Of a stretch of 64,000 bases of DNA, positions 24,456-36,389 are shown piece after piece; the first letter of the stretch is position 1, and every line of letters starts with the position of its first letter. Under the pieces are notes generated by a model. The model was not told the DNA's origin and searched no databases. It saw nothing but the letters and a program-made list of their open reading frames with translations. Position numbers and translations under genes: made by a program. The DNA comes from Sipunculus nudus (lineage: Eukaryota; Annelida; Sipuncula; Golfingiida; Sipunculidae): assembly GCA_026874595.1 (NCBI GenBank), contig CM049320.1:20161714-20225713 (forward strand). The letters run 5' to 3'.

Positions 24456-25812
24456 GCTCCAGACTTTCAATATTCTCAACACGTATGTGCATAGGATCCT
24501 CGGTTCTGTGAAAAGTGAGAATAAAGTCAATTAATATAACTCCTAGATATATTATTTATAACTGAAGGATGATTACTTCAAGCGTTAAATAAGAGGCAAA
24601 TTAATAGTCAACTGTACATAATAATACATAATAAAAATTTAGTTTTGATTGAAACAAGCGCCTGTTCTATTAAACAAATAAACGTTTCACTGAATCGTAT
24701 AAATGTTACTTATAATATGTTGGTCCATCCATAATAAACGTCAATAAACTGAATGAATTTACAGAGCGTTTAAGAGGGTTGACTAAATCAATAAATTCCT
24801 AGCCCTTTTAGTAGCCATCATAGGTTAAATTAATTTTAATCGTAATGTGAAATCTACCCGTTTTATACCACTTCTTAATTCAAAAAAAGCAATCACAATG
24901 ATCAACCAAATTCATCTTTGTAATGAAAAAAACTTGGGTTTTTGGAACTTCCTTTTTGCATTATAGTACACTATATCTATATATTTTCCTTGTTAAGTTC
25001 CAACAGCTTGAAACGAGGATTCGCTTGTTAAATAGTTAAATATATATGATAATAATTCATTGGCGAAGTTATTATTCTGATATATATTATGTTACATTCA
25101 GAGAAGATCAATGTTTGTATTAAGCATTCATAAGTAGAGACCAGGAAGCCTGATTTTGCCTAATTCCAAGTAATTAATGTGTTGATATTTGTATCTTTTA
25201 TGATAGCATATCTATTCTGTCAGATGTAATATATTCACAGTTCGTTTGCGTTAATTTTGATCAAATATAAAAATCATTATATCCTTCAGATAAAATATAT
25301 GTATACGTTTTTCATTCGAGAGAGATTATCAACAGGGATAAGTAATAGTAGAATAAACTTATTCGCACATTTGTAATTGCGCTATCGCTTTGAAATTAAA
25401 ATTTCCCCATAAGATTTCAATGCAACAATGTATTCATTTTTCCGTACATATCTACCAGTATACTTTAACTTTTACTTGAGTGAAAGTGTTAATTGGGAAT
25501 ACAAAAACATAAAACGTTTTATAATGTAAATACACTAGACATTTAGGGTACATAAACGATTTCCAGTAAACCTAAATATAAATTGACTATACACTGTGAA
25601 CTTATGTTCTAAAATAATCTCCTGTACCTTCGTGGCAATATTAATAAGCCATTTTCCTCCTGTTCGTATTCTGCTAAAGGCGTTATATATAGATCTAGTG
25701 TAATATTTCGTAAATATTACAGTTTACAAACATCCTTATAGCACAACGTATTTAACCATACTAAATAAAATCGAATTTGTATCTTTTTATCAAAGGAGAT
25801 GTAAGTACTTAC

Positions 25813-25851
25813 CGGTAAAGTCCTAGTGCGTGCAATGAGTTGCTTATGGTT
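25813..25851 (-). other. 5' leader exon of lectin copy 2
   Basis: The block ends in the same donor CCG|GTAAGTAC as copy 1 and splices in principle to the acceptor before 24505. The ATG seen in copy 1 reads ATA here, so the overlapping upstream frame has no start. The TATA-like box at 25873-25885 is unchanged. The upper end is a guess. Confidence 0.5.
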
Positions 25852-26190
25852 TCTTTATTTTCTGACCTTGTGAATAATTTATAACAGATCTAGAGTAATT
25901 GCGAGGACCACAAGTTTGTGCAACTGTACTGTTATCATGGGTGCCAGTTCACGTGTAATTATTGCCTAATTATTTTATTCTGGGTCCTGTTTTATCTCTT
26001 CCTGCTGTGTACATGACGAGTAAATTGCAAAAGAGCAAATATTTAGAAATTAGAAAATCTGCATCCCAATGTTTACATGCCTCCGCCAGATCGGGTACCC
26101 GATTGTTGGATGTGAACATTCACTTGCCTCACAACTAAGAGGACACGTGTGAAAAGACTCTGCGAACACACAGAACGCGTCACTCTGAGG

Positions 26191-28256
26191 CAGACATGGG
26201 GTAATAGTAATAAGTTATAGTAATAGTAATAGACTATTACAGCTTTTTCCATGTAATAGTAATAGTAATAGTAATGGACTAAATATTTAAGCTGTAATAG
26301 TTATAGTAATAGAAACAGAAGGCAAAGTAATAGAGTAATACATATTACTTTCTATTACTTCCTATGACCTACTTGGTCATGAACCATATCAGCAAATAAT
26401 ACTGAACAGACTCAGACCTGTCCAGTGACTGCCCAAGATGTGCCTATTGTTAAGGCAAGCAGGGGCCAGCTGTTATACAGGTGCATGGTGACCACTGGTG
26501 CCAATTGCATAAGAGTACTGGACAGAGCAGGTCTCAGCCAAATAAGCTCCCTAGCACCATCTCACTTGTGATTACTTAAACATGGATAAACAGACATGTT
26601 TGCTGTTAAGAGCCAGATCAATTGTTAATTATTATTGTGACATGTACATCTTATCTCACAAAAATGAATCCATATGCATATTCTGAAATGCACCTAGACT
26701 TGTTTTCACCAGCTAGTTAGCATTTAATGGTGCAGGTTAAACACACACACACACACAAGAAAATTTATAATATTGAACCAGATATATAGCAGACCAATAA
26801 TGTTATGATAAGCTAATGGTGTTTTTACTACCAAAAAGTATATTAAGTTATACATTTCTGTAATGAATAAACCAGTTAAAAATTTCAATCTTTCCATTTT
26901 ATATAGGAAGTGTCTGGGCAGCCTGCTATGCATACTCAGATAATCTGCGTCAAACATCGTCAGCTGCCTAGACCTTTGACGTTCTAGAACTTATGTAGCC
27001 TACAATGCTATAAATTCATAAAAATACTACAATCACTTGAATAAACTCATATTACTAGCACGTGTTATCTAGTTAACTTGTATACATATTCTTTTGAAAT
27101 TATTCTTTTATTCTTAATACTACCTGTTATTTGACAGAACTAATTTTGCAGACCTCCTTTCAGCATCTTTAATTATGTTAATTTATATTTTGAAAATTTA
27201 ATAAACATTTTTTCACAATAATATTATTGTGCCTATTCAGACACAGGAAATTTGGAAGTTACACATTACGAACATTTCTCATAACTGAAGAATAGGAAAT
27301 GATAAATGAGATTATTGTAGAGAAAAAGGACATGTCTGAGGAAAACAGGTCATGCATGCTACCAATATTGTAAAGTTTACCACCTCTTTGTCCACACACA
27401 AGATGTCCAGTGGAATGGAATAAAATATGGCATCATATCCAAATGAAGATATATACACCCCTTAGCTAGGATAGTCTTGTCTCCAGATTGGTTCTGTCCT
27501 GAATGTTGATGTAAACAGTATTTATATTGAATCTATCAATTAGGATTTGGAAACAGGGCAAAGCCCTATATTAATTCATCACCAGTGGAAATACTGTGAA
27601 GATGAAAAATTAGCCATAAAACCTGAACTTCATTCTGTTATATTACGATATGTTACACTTATGAATATACAAGGAATGACCTTGAAGTGCTATATATTTT
27701 ATGTAGTATTGGTATGGTATATTAAATGCTTCAATATAATGGATGCTAACCCTAAATGATAAGATATACTTTATGAATCCATTTGCAAGGAAATTGCTTT
27801 GTCTTGTAATTAATATAAATAGTATTCATTTACATATTAATAAACCAATGTAAGGAAAACATTGATCATTTAGGTTTCAATAGATAAATGAACAGAATTA
27901 AACATGCTGAAAAAATTATGATCCCCAGTATCATTAGCCTTTAAAGTCACATGTTAACTTCATAGTTTAACATAAGAAAATTGTGTATTGTGACTTGGTG
28001 ATATAGGTGCTTGTAATATCAGTTTATACTTGGGATTGTAGTACTAGTTTATGGCATTATTGACTGTGCAAGGTCTGGAATCCTCCAATCAGCATAAGTA
28101 ATAGTAATAGTAATAGTAATAGATACCCAAGTAATAGTAATAGTAATAGTAATAGATGGTTAAATGTGGTAATAGTAATAGTAAAAGTAATATCAGAAAT
28201 TGAAAGTAATAGTAATAGTAATAGTAATAGATCAACTGTAATAGACCCCATGTCTG
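26191..28256. mobile_element. hAT-type non-autonomous DNA transposon
   Basis: The element is 2,066 bp, starts CAGACATGGGGT and ends ACCCCATGTCTG, a perfect 12-base terminal inverted repeat with the CAG start usual for hAT elements. It is flanked by an exact 8-base duplication CTCTGAGG (26183-26190 and 28257-28264), the size hAT transposases make. The matching point in unit 1 (near 10047) has one uninterrupted CTCTGAGG, an empty site. TAATAG-type repeats fill both ends (26200-26340 and 28095-28245) in the same orientation. No transposase signature is seen in the interior open frames, so movement must have relied on an enzyme from elsewhere. Insertion postdates the duplication unless lost from unit 1. 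Confidence 0.85.
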
Positions 28257-28264
28257 CTCTGAGG

Positions 28265-30394
28265 TACTGGGTGCTCGACCATCACGTGACAAGGTGGATA
28301 TAGGCCTACCTGCGCGCCGCGTAAGGCTGGATCCTGTCTGTATTCACTTATTTTGACGCCCATATGCCCAGATTCATTCCTGTATAAGTGACCGTACATT
28401 TGTAATTATTGAGGGAATATGATGGATGTACACCAAAATCTAATCGATTTTTTTTGGCTCATTCCCGAAATGTCCTGAAAATGTCATCAGATTCCGTTCA
28501 AGGTTCCTACTGGGGTCAACCGGACAGAAAGACAAAGAGAGAAAGATTAAACACATTTTACATTATTTGCTGGAATCTGCAGGTTGATGTTTGATCTATT
28601 TCATCAAAGATAGGAATATTTCAATAATGATAGATTAACAAGATAGGATTTGTCCTATAAATTGGTTATATAGTTGAAGCATAATAAACCCTCCGCGCCT
28701 TACAGACAATATGTGTTTTAAATGCCTATTTAGACGGCTCTTAGATGTGAGTGGGCGGAGCGATAGCTCAAAGAAGAATAGAACACGTGAGGGTTTAATG
28801 ATACGTCCGATAAGGGTAAAAATATAAATCACACGTCCATGATGGACAAAACATTGTGGATGGGAGTTCTGAATCCGCAAATAAAAACGTTAGTATGATT
28901 TCATCTGTAGGTAAATTCCAGTTTAAGTGTAGGATAAGGTCACATTCTGCATGTTTACATACCAGTATAGCTCGCTTTGGTAATCCTATGTTAACTATGA
29001 CAAACATGGCGAGTTTATACACACCTACCCGGTATGTTCATTTCAGTAACGGAAAACTCATATTTTAAATGCGGCCTGGTACAACCGGGGTTTAGACTGC
29101 GTAAGGCGATGATCTGTGTGCGGAAAGAGTTTGGTGGCAATGGGACGTGTATCGGCAAGGTTTAGAACGGAATATCGTTTTTCGGACAACGCCCAAATCC
29201 CGAATTTATAGTGGAATACAATAATTATTACATAAAAGCTACCACAAACATGTGCTTGTGTGGTATACATACCCATTGACAAATATACCTGTTATTCAAA
29301 CAGTGATGAATAGTGAGTAATAAAACAAGACGTATTACTTGTGCCGTCATATAAACATTCATTTTTTTTTCGGCTGTCACTGGATACTGCCTTCAAACAC
29401 AAAATATATACAGTTATTAGCAGATTAACTATATTTCAGGAAGCGATAATACCTTCACAAATATGTATTAGCCAACAGCGGGAATAATAACAGTCAGAGT
29501 ATACAACATATAAGTGGCGGGTTCTTTGCCGTTAATAATATCAAACACAAATGATGTAAGACGTGAGTATGGACGTGGGCTAGAGTCCGGACTCGCGTCA
29601 ATTTTTTTCAGGGACGCGGTCCCGGTGGTCCTTGACTCGGGCTTGTATTCCGAGTTTAGAAATTAGAGAAATTTACCTCAGTCCAGTTTAAAATAATTAT
29701 TAACATTTGCCATTCCACTGTCAGAATTCTATTTTTTCCTGTATTACTGAAAAGACAAAATATACTTCGGGTCACAAAAGTGAATGTGGTTTAGTCCAAC
29801 ATAATATTAAATTGTTATATTTCTGAAAAGTTAATACTACCGTTTATATGGTAATAAATATTAGTATGGTTAAAGCTTAAATTTTGAAATGACTTGGACT
29901 CTCAAGTTGACTCCAAAAATGTGGACTTGGACCCGACCTTAAAGAAAAGTTAAAATGAGAAAACTGCGCTCAGAGACTGCAGACCCCTGCCAAGGCAGCT
30001 CATTACTCCCAGATGACATTGTCAGAAATGCAGCATTTTTCCTTTAACAAATTCCTGGATCCAGATGGCGATCCGGATTATTCTCAAAATTTAATCAATT
30101 GTTCCCTTTCCTTGTATCATTGCCGAGCAATAAAGAAAATATAAAAATCCCATAATTACTTTTTGAATAATGTTGCTAACAGAAAAAAACATACAAAGCA
30201 TTACTGACAGTTACGTAATTATCAGAAATTCTCTTTTCGACATATACCCTTGCGTAGTCTCTTCCTCACGTAGAATACTTGCTTTAGGTCGGGGGTAGGG
30301 GGTGTGCTGGGTCGCATTGGGATATATGTCTCCCTCAGGAGGCGGGGCGGGTGGGAGGGGGGGGGGGGTGTCAATGTATCACACATGCATATAT
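28265..30394. other. Duplicated non-coding DNA upstream of lectin copy 2
   Basis: Homologue of 10.05-12.09 kb. It includes the second GGATCCAGATGGCGATCC repeat relic (30010-30190) and a poly-G run at 30357-30368. No reading frame is conserved between the two copies, so no gene is called. Confidence 0.5.
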
Positions 30395-30640
30395 ATAGTA
30401 GAACCTCTAAATTGCGACCACCAACGGGACATCGATAAAAAGGATGTTCGTTTAATCGAGGTCTCATATAAGGAGCAAAAAGGAATAGGGAATGTGAACA
30501 AATGGTCGTTATTTTGAGGTTTTCGTTAAACAGAGGTGATCGTTAAACAGAGGTGGTCGTTAAATAGAGATGGTCGTTAAACAGAGGTGGTCGTTAAACA
30601 GAGGTGGTCGTTAAATAGAGGTGGTCGTAAGGCGAGGTTT
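30395..30640. repeat. 17-bp tandem repeat, unit 2 copy
   Basis: About seven copies of GTGGTCGTTAAA[TC]AGAG follow the ATTGCGACCACC start. There are more copies than in unit 1 and a mix of TAGAG and CAGAG variants. Confidence 0.7.
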
Positions 30641-31180
30641 TCCTTTATTTGCTCTGATATTTATAACATACCTGATGCGGATGTTGTTAACACAAGAATA
30701 ACCATTTCTATGGCTTGCATAAATATCTTATCTTGTCTTAATTACCATTTTTCAATACTTACTGCAACATTTTGGTGTTATACTGTTGATATTTGTTATT
30801 TGTGGTTTGGTACAGTTCTCGATGGCATCCATAAGGAAGTCATCTTCCAGGCATCCTGATGGCATTCCTGTGCAATAGGTCCGGGAGATTAATTTTGCTT
30901 GGGTTCGAGAGCTGACATAAAAAATATTATCAATCGTTGAATAATATATTTTTATCAATTATGTCTATGTATCTCTAACTTTTCCATTCAGGAAGATTAC
31001 AATTCCGCTCCTTGGAGAACGCACCTTTCAGTGGAACTATCAAAACTAAACCTGCCATTTTTTTCATTTATCAGTGACAGAGGGTTTGAAAGAGTGTCAT
31101 CAATATCATTGTTTCGTATCCCCTGGAAAGTTTTTATACTATTGATAAAGGATTTTAATGAAGTAAAAAATAATTATCAT

Positions 31181-31183
31181 TTC

Positions 31184-31224
<41 letters not shown>

Positions 31225-31385
31225 GATAGATAAGATAAGATGCGATAGATAAGATGGATAAGATAGACACACAGACATATATATATATATATTTATATAT
31301 ATATATATAGAAGAGAGAGAGAGAGAGAGAGAGAGAGGTTTTCTCATTTTTCCTCCTTTTCCTAAATGCTGGAGCCGACCCTTGT

Positions 31386-31456
<71 letters not shown>

Positions 31457-31460
31457 AGAC
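31181..31460. repeat. Compound microsatellite cluster (GATA, TA, GA, TA)
   Basis: GATA/TAGA tetramers, a TA run, an AGAG run and a second long TA run follow each other. The first part matches the GATA/AC/AT array at 12.83-12.94 kb; the rest is expansion in unit 2. The long open frames here are low-complexity translations. Confidence 0.9.
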
Positions 31461-33657
31461 ACAACATAACCCCATATTAAATTATAGTTCAGTGCGACTG
31501 TCTTACATCCTATACTGTGACTAAATATTCACACTGTTTAGCATGATTAGACTATTAATATACATTTTTTTCCTGCACTGTCATGTTAATGAAATCGTTT
31601 TCAACTTTTCGGAGTAAACACTGCTATAAAGTAATGAGCGATGGATATTACAAAATTGGCACGTACATACCAATTGAATCTCATTTTCAACTTCGCTATC
31701 ATTGAAATATTTACGAATTCTTACGTTAACCTTAAGCTTTCGAAATTTACCATAAGCAAATTATTTTAACATAAATGTTAAAGAACTTAATCACATGCAC
31801 AGAATAGGTCATCATTCAGTGGTTCGGGCAAACGAGCCATCTCCATAGTAATGCCCTTTGAGACAGAGGCATGATAAGTTGTTATACGACATCATGCTGT
31901 AAGACTCTCATTGTTTGCAAGTCATGTTTCAATAGCCTGACCAATAAAATTATTTTTTAATCAGTATTGTATGGCAATGCCTTAAACTATCAAGATTCTA
32001 AGTAATATCAGACATGTTATGATAAAATTTAACACTTCCCCATGGAATAGAAAAGAACAGGGTAAATTATCTCCGTCTTTTCTGCCATAGCTGTGTTTTG
32101 TGCTCGATTGTGTCAGGCATAAACGTCAAATTCATGAAGTATCTTTACAAAATATTTATATTTCCTTCTTGTTTATTATTGTTGCTTCTTTCTATACTGA
32201 AGCCCAGATTGAATGTGTTGATAATCCCCGGGTGACGATACCACGTCAATGCTTTTTATTTAAATTAATGTCGGCAGGGATATATCTGTTAATCTGACTC
32301 GTGTCCTTGCTCTGTCAGACAAAGAGAGATTAGATTAAAAGAGGCGCAGAGTGATGACTATATTATATTGATTAAGCATATACTTAATTAACAGAAGTCC
32401 CATATTTTTTTTATCGTTTAAGTGGATAAAAGATTTCCATTAGGCAGTTCAACATGTCGTTTGTTAAGTCCTAGACACTGATGCGTACCCGGGGGGGGGG
32501 GGGGGATGAGTTCATTTCAGTGAAGCGGGTTATTAAACAATGTACAAATGGTGATGGAAGCATCAATTTGACACTAAGGCTCATCATGTTAAAAAACAAA
32601 TCAAGGCACTGAGCATTCCGCCAATTATCAAGATGGCCGCCAATTTTCAAAATGGTCGCCAATGACATCTACATTTCCCATGATATTAAAGCAGGCCGAA
32701 CTACCATCTAATTATAATTAAATGTCAATTGTCTTGCTAAAATATCGTCTTCGTTTGACAGATACGTTACGGAAAATAATCTAAGATGTTGCCATTTTTC
32801 AAGATGGCCGCCATTTTTGACAAATCTTTAAAGGAACTACAACTTTGAGAAAATATGTCATGTAATATATCGACTTGTGGTATTTTAACTGTGCCGATTT
32901 GAATTTTACCATCAACATTTCGATTAAACCATTTTCAACATGTTTTATGATTCTGACATTCCCAGGTTTAATTTACCTCACATATACAGGCTTGAAGAGC
33001 TGTGATTCATGATAGAAGGTTAACATAGTCAGTTATTTCTTTGATTTTTAAGAATGTTGAACTACTGAAATGTACTTTTCAATTTTCTGAAACTAAGGTA
33101 CACTTGAACTGTGAATATTTGGAACTTTTGTAGAATGTACAAAACGGGCCTTATAATTAAATCAATAATAAACAGGTTTTGCGAAGTTGACTTTTCGAAA
33201 TGGACTTCAACAATCCCTACATGCATGTGCTCACAGACCAGCCTGTCACAGGATATAGCTACAGCAAGTTAAGAAGCATAATTATGAGTTTTTGTTTATA
33301 TATTATGTATTGGTGTAGACGAACCATTTAAACTAATTCTTACAGCCTACAAATGCCACATACCGACCGCCGTCCAAACCTTTATTAAGCGAAAAGGGAA
33401 AGAACAAAGGAAAACGTTGCCCAAATTTTAATGAGAGCAAACGGTCGTTCAGCATCATACAACTATGCATAATGGACTTGCGAATCCAGTAATTTTTAAA
33501 AGTTACTACTACAGAGAACTGTACAAGTAAGCCCTGCATTCAAGCATTTGCACCTGACACAACATTGCTTCTGTCATCCACGGCGTGTTTGCGATTCCTG
33601 GCTGGAATTTCACACAGCTGGGAGGTCTGTCAAGTAAGGTTACAGAGCGCCATCAAC
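31461..33657. other. Non-coding DNA of unit 2
   Basis: 31.46-31.99 kb has no partner in unit 1. 32.0-33.05 kb matches 12.94-14.03 kb, with a poly-G run at 32491-32505. 33.06-33.66 kb is again extra relative to unit 1. No exon is recognised. Confidence 0.45.
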
Positions 33658-36358
33658 CTAGCGCCATCCCCAATCTGTTAAGCTTTGAAATGTTGGATTG
33701 CAAACAATTGACTGACACAAGATATGCCCTGCTTGAAATACAGCCCTCTTGCAGTGCTCCTTTAAGGCTTCACGTGTCGGGGGAACTGACTCATAGAGAC
33801 GCAGCTTCCTGGGAAACGAATAAAGCCTCGTTCGATTCAAATCTGTAGCGATGCTTCCTCTCTCACGCATCAGACTAACAAATTCTTCCAGCCCCAGCAT
33901 CTTACGGTCTTCATTGTGAAAGTCCTTAGGCTTCATTTTGAAAGGCCTCAGGTGTGGAACGTAGATTGGTGAAGGTGTCGGTCGCTTTTCAAACACAGAC
34001 TATGTCTGCCAAGCAGAATTTTTCCCTGTCCAAGAAAAAAAGCATGAAAAAAGGGGGAGTGCAGAATCCTATGTGTCACCAGAGGACTGTGACTTAGTTA
34101 TTGTATTCATGCATGTTCTAGTATGTATTATAACCAGATGATTGTTTTGATAATTTACTGTATATTTATATGGAGTATCATGTTTAGATATTAGTGTTAG
34201 AACTTTTGTTAGAGGGCACACGTCTCATTTCATGTTGATTTCAGTACAGTTTAATTCCGTGTGAGCCGTCTCTGTTTGGCGGTCTCTATAGTAACGATTT
34301 TTTGTTGAAGAATCCAAAGGATGGGCACTTATTAAGTTTGGTTTTCTCATGCTTTTGTTTCTGGAGGGGTGTCCATATTAAGATTCATGTCATAATTAGC
34401 ATTTGGCATAACAGGAATTAGTGATTGGCCAATAGACGGTCAGACCTTTTGACGTCAGCAAGCATAAAAAAATATGTGATTTAGACAGAATGCTCTACAT
34501 ATGCCCGATCAGTGCGCCAGTTAGTGCAGCCTTACGATATCTGCAGTCCAGGGGACAACTGAGAGATTACGTCTTATAGCGTAGATTGTCGGTATTTTTC
34601 TTTGTAACGGACTTCAGAGCGAGTATCGCATTTTTACCGAAGGACTGGTAATCTCGCGAATTTACACATGTTGTGAGAGCTTCCAGGAACAGACCGAGGA
34701 CATTATTTGAACGCGTTACTGTGGAGGCACTGGATATCTCTGTGTGAATGCATATTAGAGCATATTAGTTAGCTAGAACTGGATGATTCCATAAGACATC
34801 AGCTGTGAAAGACATTGACTCTAAGTCAAAATAGAATCGTCTGTGCGCTAATTAGTGAGTATTGCGTGACCTGTGTCTTGAGACTTGTACCAATACTCTA
34901 AGAAGTGGCTATTGGTGATCGGAGCTCCGTGTATCAAAAGTGGACTGATTGTACTGTGAATACAGCGCGAACAAACGGTGGTTGTTTCTGTGAGTATTAT
35001 CGAACTTTTTATGATCATAAATGCCTATATGTATGAAGCGCCTATCCTGAGACACGTAAGTGTAAGTTTTCTTTAATATATTGATTTGTTTTCGGTAACT
35101 CATGTCAACAAACAGTTGGTTTGATATTGAAAAGAACCTGGTCGTTCAGATCTCTAGCGGTGTGACACTATGTTCCCATTGCAAACTGAATGGATAGGAA
35201 TCGACCTCAATTATTTCCTTTGCCCATATCCAATCCAAAGCTTCTGCAGACCGCCAATGATTTTCGTAAGAGAAACTGCAATAACTACGACATCAATATA
35301 ACGACTGTAGATTATTATGTTTGTTAAACAATGAACTTCAGGAAAGACAGAGTGCTAGATTAGTCTGGTGTCCGCCTTTCCTTGCATACAGCTTTGAAAT
35401 TAAGATATATCAGTATGTTACACATGTGCTCTTGTCACAATTATGGGATAACATGTTTCGAGTGAAGCAATTTTCAATCCCAAAAGCTCTGATTTATTCT
35501 CATCTGTTCTAAGAAAAGGGCCCAGTTGCTGGGTGATTTTGTTGTGCCAACTACTCTCCGTCGACCTCCTTTACCTTTGTTCTGCCTGGTCTGTGATTAA
35601 GGAATTGCTTTCTGGATGGCCGCATTGTATTTATGAAGGAAGCACTGTCAACGATCATCGCACTTGCAGGAGGTTCAGCTTCCAATACCTCAGTTGTATT
35701 GCTCACAATGAAGGGTAACAATTGTGACTTCTGGCCTTGATGCATATAGCCGTTTCGTGCCAAGGCTGAACGAGGGCAGCTCTGATCATGTCTACAAGAA
35801 TCTGTCAAATCACATTCTCTGTTCTGACAAGATATGAAAGTCTTGAAAACAGGTTTTCTGCAGAACACTGGTATCTTGTTCTTCTGTATGGGCTCATAAA
35901 ATGTATTTATCGTCTTAATTCTCCATTTAAAGTCTTCATACTGTTTGGTGCCCAAAGCCGTTACTGTCCTACTGACCGACTCACAGCCTCTTCCATAATT
36001 TCATTGGTATCCAACACTAGGAGATTAGAAGATGATTCTTCTTTAAATGGATTTCCCATGTCATCAGTCTCATCTCTGGGGTGCCTCAGATTCTTTCTGG
36101 TTAAAAAAAACCTGCCTGTCGCCATTCTTTTTTTTTTTTTTTTTTTTGGTCACTTTCTCCAGACATTTAAAACTGCAGTATAAGGCGACTTGCCTTAGGA
36201 CCGACTAAAGTCCATATTCCCAGTGCTGCTTCATCCTCTGTGAAAGAAATGGCTCCTCCATCCCCTTTGATGATTGCATTATTTTGCTCATGCAATCCCT
36301 GAAAATGTCCGGGCCCGGGGTGTTTCGTGGACAACAAAGCTACCCATATCAAATTCAA
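33658..36358 (-). pseudogene. Decayed HEQNNA / HEEADTR multi-copy family, copy B
   Basis: Second copy of the family at 14.0-17.6 kb, and better preserved at the C-terminal end. 36358-36167 reads GLHEQNNAIIKGDGGAISFTEDE. 35955-35551 reads NRECDLTDSCRHDQSCP, then GQKSQLLPFIVSNTTEVLEA and IVDSASFINTM. A frame near 35520-35450 reads RTDENKSELLGLKIAS. 33996-33658 reads LEEFVSLMRERGSIATDL, PPTREALKEHCKRAVFQAG and finally LTDWGW, the usual C-terminal region of the family. Frameshifts and a roughly 1-kb insertion break it. The N-terminal block present in copy A (17.2-17.6 kb) is missing, replaced by the LINE region that begins directly at 36.36 kb. Confidence 0.6.
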
Positions 36359-36389
36359 CCTTAAAGGTCAAGATCACCATTAAGATGTT

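Noticed and set aside
26191-28256. A CRISPR-like array or satellite from the regular TAATAG repeats
   Set aside because: The genome is eukaryotic, the repeats are simple tri- and hexanucleotides without unique spacers, and they lie inside a transposon with clear ends.
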